This document shows positions 1-5,478 of a stretch of DNA of 6,656 nt, in pieces (position 1 is the first letter of the stretch; each line of letters starts with the position of its first letter). The stretch spans positions 1-6,656 of the forward strand of contig JAQBYL010000234.1 in assembly GCA_027622495.1 (NCBI GenBank). The letters run 5' to 3'. A program made the position numbers and the translations under genes. Source of the stretch: Pseudomonadota bacterium (GTDB lineage Bacteria; Pseudomonadota; Gammaproteobacteria; Pseudomonadales; Azotimanducaceae). The notes under the pieces are model-generated. The model searched no databases. It was given only the letters and a program-made list of their open reading frames with translations, and had not been told where the DNA came from.

Positions 1-299
1 GGGATTTTGTGTTGCTGCCCAGCCAGAAAATAAAACCGGTCTGCTGTGACCCGGGCGAAACTGAAAAAATGACGCAGCACTTCGCTGGTGCGTGCAGGGC
101 GGGCAAAGACCCGTGTGAGATAGGCATAGGATGCCCGCCGCTCAGGGGTCCTCACAAAGTAGAAGTAGACCACCGCCGGGGCTAACAACCAGTGCAGCAC
201 GCGACGGCCGAGATGCCGCGCTATCCAGACCATAAAGCCGATTGCAGCCCGGGTGCCAGCTTCCGGCCGGGTCTGCCAGCTGTATCGCTCGCTGGTCAT
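1..299 (-). CDS. LpxL/COG4261-like lysophospholipid/lipid A-type acyltransferase (3' end beyond window)
   Basis: Only the first 99 codons are in the window; the gene continues past base 1. The protein begins MTSERYSWQTRPEAG and contains the hydrophobic stretch LLAPAVVYFYFV (residues 38-49), then the TPERRASYAYL region and HFFSFARVTADRFYFLAG (77-94). These are recognisable as the N-terminal part of the LpxL/HtrB-like acyltransferases found in aryl-polyene clusters (COG4261 type). Known members transfer an acyl group to a lipid at the inner membrane; here the likely acyl donor is the ACP-bound polyene, which is inference. The catalytic H-x4-D/E motif would lie outside the window, so activity cannot be judged. 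The ATG at 299 overlaps the ligase stop in a 4-base ATGA, and no clear Shine-Dalgarno precedes it, which suggests translation coupled to the ligase. Family assignment is fairly sure, substrate is not. Confidence 0.8.
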   Translation of the reverse strand, partial: MTSERYSWQTRPEAGTRAAIGFMVWIARHLGRRVLHWLLAPAVVYFYFVRTPERRASYAYLTRVFARPARTSEVLRHFFSFARVTADRFYFLAGQQHKI

Positions 300-1633
300 G
301 TAAGGGATCGAAGCAACTGGGCGAAGTTACGCTGTTTGAGTTTGCTGGTGGCATCGCGCGGTAGCTCACTGACCAGGTAGATGGGTCGAGGTACGAATGC
401 TGAATCGAGTTTTCTGGCAAGCATCGCTCTGATCTGTTGGGTGGTTAATCCGGGTGCAACGGCCACCGCTGCCAGTCGGTCACCAGGCAGATCAAAATCC
501 TGCGGCTGGTAAAAAACCCCATCGACCACACCCTCGAGACTGGTCAGGGTGGTGTTCAGATTGGCAAGGGACGCGCGCTTGCCACCGACCTTGACGATAT
601 CGCTTGCTCGTCCGACCAGCCCGTATTTGTTCTCGCCGAGTGCTTCGAACCGGTCAGCCAGGGTGACCTTGTGGTGCAGGGCGGGGTGTTCGATGCTGAT
701 TTCGCCCTGATCAAAATGCAGGTCAAAACAGTCAAAAAACCGCCAGGCGGCGTCTTTAAGGGGTGCCCGCCAGGCAAGTGAACCCACTTCGTAGCAACCA
801 TATATTTCGAACACCGACGCATGAAGCTGGCTCTCGATTGTCTCGGCCAGAACAGGATCTAACGGGGCGGTTGCCGATATGACGGTGACACCCGCCAGAT
901 GTGCCGCCGTTGCCCGTGTCAGTGCGCGAAGGTGGACGGGTGTGGAGATCAGGACCGTTTCGCCCGTGCACTCTTCAACCGCCGATATGACATCCCGTGG
1001 ATAAAAAGCCGGGCCATGATGCACCGTGATGGGAGCCACCGTAGGTAATAACATTACCCATTCCAGACCATACATATGCCAGGAGGGAACCGTGGCCACC
1101 ATGGATCGTGGCGTGGATTGATCACCGGGCAGATGGCGCCAGTGCACGTGGCGCCATTGTGCGAGCATGCCCCAGGTCTTGTGGTGAGGTTGCGGTACCC
1201 CGGTGCTGCCTGAGGTATAGGCGATCGCAGCGAGTTGAGCATCAGGTATGTCGACACTTGCTGCACTCCCTGCACCGGCGGGTGAAATAGAAAGGACGCA
1301 ATCGGGCGCGCATTCTGTTGATTGCGTAGTTCTGTTGGCTGGCTCACCGTCAGCGATCACGCTGCAGTCTCCGGTCTGGTTGGCCAGCAACCGCGCGGAT
1401 ACGAGGTCACGACTTGCGGGCAGCAGATTCGTCTGACCGCGCGTCAGCGCTGCAAAAAAGCTCACTGTAAAAGCGTAACGATCCGCGACCAGGTTGATGA
1501 TGTTAGCGGTTGCGGGGAGCATCTGTGCACACGCGAGCACGTCTGCATTGAACTGCCCCACCGTAATAATCCCGCCGTTGTGTCGTGCAAACGGTTCGTG
1601 TGCAGGACGGGTAACGATGGTCGATCGGGTCAT
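296..1633 (-). CDS. AMP-dependent acyl ligase of aryl-polyene type (ANL superfamily)
   Basis: A 445-residue adenylate-forming enzyme expected to activate a carboxylic acid with ATP and pass it to a carrier protein. Visible ANL core motifs are the phosphate loop YTSGSTGVP (139-147) with K152, WHMYGLEW (185-192), ISATAPLD (252-259), EIYGCYEVGS (276-285, the A5 aromatic/Glu motif), GRASDIVKVGGKRASL (341-356, hinge/A8) and the C-terminal LPRDATSKLKQRNF with K431 as the probable catalytic lysine (A10). The length and the HMYGLE and GGKRASL variants resemble the AMP-ligases of aryl-polyene clusters, where the substrate is 4-hydroxybenzoate or a similar aryl acid; the actual substrate is inferred from context. 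It starts at ATG 1633, inside the ACP stop codon (ATGA), with AAGG four bases upstream, and its stop overlaps the acyltransferase start. It is therefore the middle gene of a coupled operon. All key residues appear intact. Confidence 0.93.
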   Translation of the reverse strand: MTRSTIVTRPAHEPFARHNGGIITVGQFNADVLACAQMLPATANIINLVADRYAFTVSFFAALTRGQTNLLPASRDLVSARLLANQTGDCSVIADGEPANRTTQSTECAPDCVLSISPAGAGSAASVDIPDAQLAAIAYTSGSTGVPQPHHKTWGMLAQWRHVHWRHLPGDQSTPRSMVATVPSWHMYGLEWVMLLPTVAPITVHHGPAFYPRDVISAVEECTGETVLISTPVHLRALTRATAAHLAGVTVISATAPLDPVLAETIESQLHASVFEIYGCYEVGSLAWRAPLKDAAWRFFDCFDLHFDQGEISIEHPALHHKVTLADRFEALGENKYGLVGRASDIVKVGGKRASLANLNTTLTSLEGVVDGVFYQPQDFDLPGDRLAAVAVAPGLTTQQIRAMLARKLDSAFVPRPIYLVSELPRDATSKLKQRNFAQLLRSLT

Positions 1634-1917
1634 CGGGCCTTCAGACGACCGTCGGATTCCTGCACAACGTGTGCGGTCAAAGCGCCTAAAGTTGCGAAGA
1701 TGGCTTTGGTACCTTCGTCTTCGGCTGATATGTGGACGTCATACTGTTCGGCGATTGCGACGGCAATTTCCAGAGCATCGATCGAGTCCAGACCGAGACC
1801 GGTCTCATCAAACAGGATCGCATCGGGGTCAATTTCTTCCGCGGCGACGTCATCAATATTCAAAACGTCGATGATCAGTCGCGCGATTTCCTGCTGCTCG
1901 GGTGTTTGCGTCATCAT
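1630..1917 (-). CDS. Acyl carrier protein
   Basis: A 95-residue acidic protein with the phosphopantetheine attachment motif GLGLDSIDALEIA (40-52); S45 is the serine that would carry the 4'-phosphopantetheine arm. The length and helical acidic character fit a free-standing cytosolic ACP. It probably receives the acyl group made by the ligase encoded directly downstream, whose start codon overlaps this stop in ATGA. APE clusters usually encode two ACPs in a row, but only one is visible here. There are two adjacent ATGs (1917 and 1914), so the true N-terminus may be one residue shorter. The Shine-Dalgarno is weak (GTGGA just before the ATG). A candidate promoter at 1972-1944 would give a leader of about 20 bases. 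Confidence 0.94.
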   Translation of the reverse strand: MMTQTPEQQEIARLIIDVLNIDDVAAEEIDPDAILFDETGLGLDSIDALEIAVAIAEQYDVHISAEDEGTKAIFATLGALTAHVVQESDGRLKAR

Positions 1918-1943
1918 TCCACTGATTCGTTCACTAAGCGGGT

Positions 1944-1972
1944 ATTGTCAGTGATGCTCTTATCCATTTCAA
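1944..1972 (-). promoter_or_regulatory. Candidate sigma70 promoter of the ACP-ligase-acyltransferase operon
   Basis: Read on the minus strand, TTGAAA (1972-1967, 5/6 match to the -35 consensus) is followed after 17 bases by GACAAT (1949-1944, 4/6 match to the -10 consensus). Transcription would start near 1937, about 20 bases before the ACP ATG. The -10 box shares five bases with the -35 box of the candidate promoter on the other strand. Judged by consensus match and spacing only. Confidence 0.45.
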
Positions 1973-1973
1973 T
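1945..1973 (+). promoter_or_regulatory. Candidate sigma70 promoter of the flavin-dependent oxidoreductase
   Basis: TTGTCA (1945-1950, 5/6 match to the -35 consensus) and TTCAAT (1968-1973, 4/6 match to the -10 consensus) are separated by 17 bases. Transcription would begin near 1980, giving a leader of about 26 bases to the ATG at 2006. That placement argues against the upstream TTG at 1982 as the start codon, because it would leave almost no leader. Judged by consensus match only. Confidence 0.42.
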
Positions 1974-2005
1974 TACAGGCCTTGCCCAATTCCCTGATGA
2001 GGCCA

Positions 2006-3304
2006 ATGTCTGCGGAAATCGTTGACGTAGTTGTGATTGGCGGTGGTCCCGCTGGCTCAACGGCCGCCTGCCTGCTGGCCATGCGAGGCAGAACCGTCGT
2101 TCTGTTCGAGAAGAGCCAGCACCCGCGGTTTCACATCGGTGAGTCCCTGCTGCCGTGCGGTATGCCCATCCTTGCGCGCCTCGGCGTCCTCGATCAGGTC
2201 GCATCGATTGGTGTTTACAAGCCAGGCGGTGATTTCACCGTGAGTGCAGACAAGGTTCAGAGCTTCGCTTTCAAAGATGCCCTCGGCGAGATACCTGCTC
2301 ATGCTTATCACGTGAAGCGCGCGGAATTCGATCATCTGCTGATTCAGCGGGCGATCGAACTGGGTGTGGATGTGCGCCAGCAGACACGCGTAACGTCGAT
2401 TACCGCTGCGGGGCGGGATCACATGGTTGCCTTCGAACAGCTTGGTGAATCAGAAGAGCTGCGTGCCGGGTTTGTAGTTGACGCTTCGGGTCGAGACTGT
2501 TTGCTCGCTCGGAAGCGTGGCTGGCGACAGGCCAACCCACGGCACGCCAGTGCCGCGGTCTTTGGCCACTTTGAGAACGTTCAAGGGCGTGAGGGTAGCG
2601 CCAGCGGCAACATCAGCATCTATTGGTTCGAACATGGCTGGATCTGGATGATTCCACTGCGTGACGGGCACACAAGCGTAGGCGCCGTCTGTTGGCCTGA
2701 ACATCTTCGTGCACGCAAAACAGAGTTGGAGGCGTTTTTACGCGGCACGGTCGAAACCGTCCCTGGTGCCCGGGAACGGATGGCGCAGGCTGTATCAGTT
2801 TCGCCGGTCAGCGCCACGGGAAATTATTCATATCGATCTAAAAAGCTGACCGGGCCCGGTTTCGCGCTGGTGGGAGATGCCGGTGCGTTCATCGACCCGG
2901 TGTATTCAAGTGGTGTCTATCTCGCCATGAACGGGGCCGAACATGCTGTGTGCGTTGTTGAGGCCTGGCTTGATGATCGGAAGAACTACCGGTCCGCGTG
3001 TCATGAGTATCAGCGGGTGGTTAAACGCAAGATCGACGCTTTCTCGTGGTTTATTTATCGCTTCACTGCACCGGCCATGCAGAAACTGTTCAAAAACCCC
3101 AGAAATGCCTGGCAGGTGGAGCAGGCGATTGTCTCGATGCTGGCGGGGAATGGAGATTCAGAGCTGGTTCAATCGCGATTGAGGATCTTTCGCATGATTT
3201 ATGCTGTGGCGAGGATGACTGAATTGCCTGCGACTTTTTCGGCGTGGCGACAGCGCAGGCGTTCCGCCCGCCTGGAATTCCAAGGTGAGACGCTACTGTC
3301 GTAA
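2006..3304 (+). CDS. FAD-dependent oxidoreductase with flavin-dependent halogenase signatures
   Basis: A 432-residue flavoprotein. The N-terminal dinucleotide-binding motif is VVVIGGGPAGST (8-19) with E35 ending the second strand, then FHIGESLLP (42-50). The halogenase-type lysine lies in GVYKPGGDF at K72, HGWIWMIPL (210-218) is an exact W-x-W-x-I-P motif, and GDAGAFIDPVYSSGV (290-304) is the F-x-x-P-x-x-S-x-G region. Known flavin-dependent halogenases need reduced FAD, a halide and oxygen, and use the lysine to handle hypohalous acid. Related non-halogenating reductases of the geranylgeranyl-reductase type share part of this fold, and such oxidoreductases are common in APE clusters, where their role is poorly settled. 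Starts are possible at TTG 1982, ATG 1997 and ATG 2006. I chose 2006 because it sits just before the FAD motif and follows GAGG, though the spacing of about 3 bases is short. It is divergent from the ACP operon, so it probably acts on the pigment or a precursor. Confidence 0.9.
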   Translation: MSAEIVDVVVIGGGPAGSTAACLLAMRGRTVVLFEKSQHPRFHIGESLLPCGMPILARLGVLDQVASIGVYKPGGDFTVSADKVQSFAFKDALGEIPAHAYHVKRAEFDHLLIQRAIELGVDVRQQTRVTSITAAGRDHMVAFEQLGESEELRAGFVVDASGRDCLLARKRGWRQANPRHASAAVFGHFENVQGREGSASGNISIYWFEHGWIWMIPLRDGHTSVGAVCWPEHLRARKTELEAFLRGTVETVPGARERMAQAVSVSPVSATGNYSYRSKKLTGPGFALVGDAGAFIDPVYSSGVYLAMNGAEHAVCVVEAWLDDRKNYRSACHEYQRVVKRKIDAFSWFIYRFTAPAMQKLFKNPRNAWQVEQAIVSMLAGNGDSELVQSRLRIFRMIYAVARMTELPATFSAWRQRRRSARLEFQGETLLS

Positions 3305-3391
3305 CTGCTGATGTCCGTGTCATCGTTCGGGTTCACGGTAGCGGCAGGCTGAATACGCTTCGATTGATTGGTTAGACAATGAATCATCTGC

Positions 3392-3610
3392 TTAAGGCAT
3401 GAATGCAAGTGTCGACAACAGGAGCACCACGCCGACGATTACCAGGGCGCTCAAACCGCCCGCAAGAAGAGCCGTTTTCCCTGCACTGACGTTACGTGTC
3501 TGCTGTTGAAGCTCGGTGGAAGAAAGCTCGATCGTTTTGATGTTGGTGCAACCGCTAAGGATCAGAGATACGAGCAGTACAAAAAAACTCAATGCTCGCA
3601 TCTTCAGCAT
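3392..3610 (-). CDS. Small lipoprotein with C-terminal hydrophobic helix
   Basis: A predicted 72-residue lipoprotein. The signal sequence MLKMRALSFFVLLVSLILSGC ends in a lipobox (L-S-G-C), with C21 as the lipidated residue. The next residue is Thr, not Asp, so the Lol system would be expected to send it to the outer membrane. The mature part is only about 52 residues: a polar segment rich in Ser, Thr and Gln (roughly 22-47), then a strongly hydrophobic stretch AALLAGGLSALVIVGVVLLLSTLAF-like at about 48-71 that could span a membrane. I chose ATG 3610 because GAGG lies 3 bases upstream. ATG 3601 is an alternative, and the most upstream ATG (3643) would put a long basic extension before the signal peptide. 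I do not recognise the family. It converges with the oxidoreductase (87-base gap) and diverges from the barrel gene. Confidence 0.72.
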   Translation of the reverse strand: MLKMRALSFFVLLVSLILSGCTNIKTIELSSTELQQQTRNVSAGKTALLAGGLSALVIVGVVLLLSTLAFMP

Positions 3611-3771
3611 TCGCCTCGAATGAAAATAGATTTTTCTGATCATACATTGGTAGCTACGACGATCTGCTACAGAAAATTTTCAGGGTTTCTCCCTTCTGAC
3701 AAATCAGTTGAGTTATTCTTCGCCGGGAATTCATCCTTTCATCTCAGAGCACACCTTAAGAAGGAAACTAC
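3611..3771. promoter_or_regulatory. Divergent intergenic region with short palindromes
   Basis: These 161 bases separate two genes read in opposite directions, so promoters for both should lie here. It contains a perfect 8-base palindrome GTAGCTAC (3650-3657), a perfect 10-base palindrome GAAAATTTTC (3672-3681) and an inverted repeat CTGA-CAAA-TCAG (3696-3707), any of which could bind a regulator. On the minus strand TATGAT (3644-3639) is a 5/6 match to a -10 box for the lipoprotein, but no good -35 box lies 16-18 bases before it. No convincing promoter was found for the plus-strand gene. Confidence 0.35.
3761..3766 (+). promoter_or_regulatory. Ribosome binding site of the barrel protein gene
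   Basis: AAGGAA lies 5 bases before the ATG at 3772, a strong Shine-Dalgarno that fixes this start. It is the best ribosome binding site in the window together with the AGGGG before 5479. Confidence 0.75.
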
Positions 3772-4482
3772 ATGCGAAAATACCTGGCCATACCGCTTTT
3801 GCTTGCAACATTTTCGGCCTACGGCGCGGATTGGAATTTTTCCCTCGCGCCCTATATCTGGGGAATTGATGAACTGGACACAAGGATCGATCAGGGAGCA
3901 GTCGAAGCAGATTTTGAGGATCTTATCGACAACCTGGATTTCGCGGCGCAAATCCACTTCGAAGCATCAACCGAAAACTGGGGGGTGCTGGCCGATGTGA
4001 CCAATCTGCAGGTTTCTGATCGCAGCACTCAGGACTTCATTCAATTAGACACCGACACGGAGGTGTCTCTGGTTGAAGTCGCGGGTCTGTGGGCGATTGG
4101 CAACGAGGAAACGACGCGTATCGAGATCATCTTCGGCGTGCGTGTCCTGGATGTTGAATTGGAACTGGAGCTGGAGACGATTGCTCGGGCCCCACCGGCA
4201 GTAAGCTCACATTCACTATCAGAAACGCTGATCGACGGTATGGTAGGCCTGCGCCACATTCAGAGGTTCGGTGAACGATGGTTGTTGAGCGCTCGCGGAG
4301 ACGTAGCCGCCGGTGACACCAATCTGACCTGGAATGCCTCGCTGAATATTGGCTACAAGCTCGGACCGGGTGTCATTGTGTTGGGTTACCGCTATATGAA
4401 CGTCGATTTTAAAGGGATGGATCTGCTGGAGCCTGATCTGATTGTCCAGGGTCCGCAGCTGGGGTACAGCTTCCAATTCTAG
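3772..4482 (+). CDS. Outer-membrane beta-barrel protein, function unknown
   Basis: A 236-residue protein with a Sec signal peptide MRKYLAIPLLLATFSAYG (cleavage probably after G18 or A19). The mature start DWNFSLAPYIWGID and the segment VEADFEDLIDNLDFAAQIHFEA resemble a widespread family of uncharacterised proteobacterial outer-membrane proteins whose members begin with a W-x-F-x-x-x-P-Y-x-W pattern followed by a D-L-I/L-D-N-L-D-F motif. The rest alternates polar and hydrophobic residues in strand-length segments (for example HIQRFGERWLLSARGDV, NASLNIGYKL, GVIVLGYRYMNVDF). The chain ends GYSFQF, the C-terminal Phe typical of proteins inserted by the BAM machinery. A 161-base intergenic region precedes it and a strong ribosome binding site fixes the ATG. 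The gene ends 52 bases before the next one, with no hairpin and T-run between, so read-through is possible. Nothing shows what it transports or binds. Confidence 0.87.
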   Translation: MRKYLAIPLLLATFSAYGADWNFSLAPYIWGIDELDTRIDQGAVEADFEDLIDNLDFAAQIHFEASTENWGVLADVTNLQVSDRSTQDFIQLDTDTEVSLVEVAGLWAIGNEETTRIEIIFGVRVLDVELELELETIARAPPAVSSHSLSETLIDGMVGLRHIQRFGERWLLSARGDVAAGDTNLTWNASLNIGYKLGPGVIVLGYRYMNVDFKGMDLLEPDLIVQGPQLGYSFQF

Positions 4483-4524
4483 GAACGCTCCGAGCCAGTA
4501 ACAACACCACGTTTCAGCCACGTT

Positions 4525-4528
4525 GAGG
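4525..4528 (+). promoter_or_regulatory. Ribosome binding site deciding a TTG start at 4535
   Basis: GAGG (within TTGAGG) stands 6 bases before TTG 4535. The only earlier in-frame candidate, TTG 4523, would overlap this element and has no Shine-Dalgarno of its own, so 4535 is the better start. Confidence 0.55.
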
Positions 4529-4534
4529 CTAGAC

Positions 4535-4987
4535 TTGGATAAAAAAGTACCCGACCTGCCCCAGCACGCGATTGAGTTTGCCCGTAACGGCCAGATCATC
4601 GAAGCAGTAAAGGCAACGCGGGAACACACCGGGCTGTCATTAAAAGAGGCAAAGGATGCGGTGGACGCCTTTGTGAAAAACCCGCTCGGGGAATCGATCT
4701 CCGGCAAACGTGCGTCTGCCACGAGCGACCAGGACATTCCCTACGCCGCCATCCTGGCGCTTGAAGAGGGTCGTTTGATCGATGCAATCAAGGCGATGAG
4801 GGAGACTCATGGCCTTGAATTGAAGATAACGGTGGAGCGCTATCTCGAAGAGCACCCTGAGCTTCACGCCCGGTACAAAGCAGCCTCGTCAGCCAGTTTC
4901 CAGCGGACCTTGAAAAAAGGGGTCACCGCCCTTGTGTTCATTGGTCTGGTTGTTCTCGGGTATATGTATCTGACAGGTCAAATGTGA
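4535..4987 (+). CDS. Tail-anchored protein with two L7/L12 C-terminal-domain-like repeats
   Basis: 150 residues from a TTG start. Residues 11-48 (HAIEFARNGQIIEAVKATRE, then HTGLSLKEAKDAVDAFVK) closely resemble the helical core of the ribosomal protein L7/L12 C-terminal domain, with its conserved V-R-E-x-T-G-L-x-L-K-E-A-K pattern. Residues 71-108 (AAILALEEGRLIDAIKAMRE, then THGLELKITVERYLEEHP) look like a second, more diverged copy. A polar linker joins them. A basic LKKG patch (126-129) precedes one hydrophobic helix (130-147), which places the repeats in the cytoplasm by the positive-inside rule. It cannot replace ribosomal L12: the N-terminal dimerisation domain is absent and the protein is membrane-anchored. 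Its stop overlaps the next gene's GTG by 4 bases. Function unknown; a protein-binding adaptor at the membrane is inference. Confidence 0.82.
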   Translation: MDKKVPDLPQHAIEFARNGQIIEAVKATREHTGLSLKEAKDAVDAFVKNPLGESISGKRASATSDQDIPYAAILALEEGRLIDAIKAMRETHGLELKITVERYLEEHPELHARYKAASSASFQRTLKKGVTALVFIGLVVLGYMYLTGQM

Positions 4988-5442
4988 AGAACAAACTGGC
5001 GCTGTCTGATTGGGCCAATGTCGCTGAGGTGGTGGGTGGATTAGCTGTGGTGATATCGCTGCTCTATGTCGGCGTTCAGATCAACGAAAATACTGAAGAA
5101 GTTCGTGCCACGAGCCGACAACAACTCGTCACCCGATCGGCTGATGCGACGGGGAATGCTGCATCGAACCCGGAACTTGCCACGGCCTTGGGCAAAGCAG
5201 AACAGGGCACCTCGTTTGCCCCTGAGGAACTATGGCAGTATCAGTACTTTGTGCGAGGGATGTTTTATGACATCCAGGAAGCCTACCTGCTCTACACCGA
5301 GGGCCACCTTGATCGCGACTACTGGCTAACCCGGAAATCGATCTTCCAGGCCTACGTGGTGAATCCACTGGCACTTGAGGTCTATATGCGCGACAGAAAG
5401 CTGGGTATTCTGCATAAGGAGTTCGCAGCTGCAAGTCTGTAG
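4984..5442 (+). CDS. Uncharacterised single-pass membrane protein (paralog 1)
   Basis: 152 residues from a GTG start that overlaps the preceding stop (GTGA), so it is probably translated by coupling; only a weak GGT lies upstream. The N-terminal segment NVAEVVGGLAVVISLLYVGV (12-31), followed by QINENTEEVRA, is one membrane helix of a type I recognise from many uncharacterised proteobacterial proteins (A-E-x-V-G-x-x-A-V-x-x-x-L-x-Y-x-x-x-Q-I). A mostly helical soluble domain rich in aromatic residues follows (for example ELWQYQYFVRGMFYDIQEAY). The next gene has the same layout and is a likely paralog; this copy is about 20 residues shorter. No catalytic motif was found. It sits in a run with the L12-like protein, the second paralog and the PhzF-family gene. 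Confidence 0.8.
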   Translation: MKNKLALSDWANVAEVVGGLAVVISLLYVGVQINENTEEVRATSRQQLVTRSADATGNAASNPELATALGKAEQGTSFAPEELWQYQYFVRGMFYDIQEAYLLYTEGHLDRDYWLTRKSIFQAYVVNPLALEVYMRDRKLGILHKEFAAASL

Positions 5443-5478
5443 CGGCCTGCGGCCTGGCCAGTAAAACAGGGGATAGCG

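Noticed and set aside
1322..1954. A 210-codon plus-strand open frame across the ACP and ligase N-terminus
   Set aside because: It lies antisense to two genes with clear family motifs, its translation has low-complexity Arg/Ser/Cys-rich sequence with no recognisable domain, and no ribosome binding site precedes it.
1914..1967. A 17-residue minus-strand frame (starting MDKSITDN) whose stop overlaps the ACP start in ATGA, possibly a leader peptide
   Set aside because: Its ATG would lie upstream of the transcription start predicted from the candidate ACP promoter, and it has no ribosome binding site; the overlap is likely chance.
3305..3391. Possible bidirectional terminator between the convergent oxidoreductase and lipoprotein genes
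   Set aside because: The best hairpin (CCGTG with CACGG around 3315-3338) has only 5 pairs, a 14-base loop and no T-run on either side.
4219..4737. A 172-codon minus-strand open frame spanning the end of the barrel gene and the start of the L12-like gene
   Set aside because: It is antisense to two supported genes and crosses their boundary, as expected of a chance frame in GC-rich DNA.
5442..5455. Tandem GCGGCCT repeat at the end of paralog 1
   Set aside because: Only two 7-base copies; too short to call a repeat element, and it may simply reflect duplication noise in the short gap.
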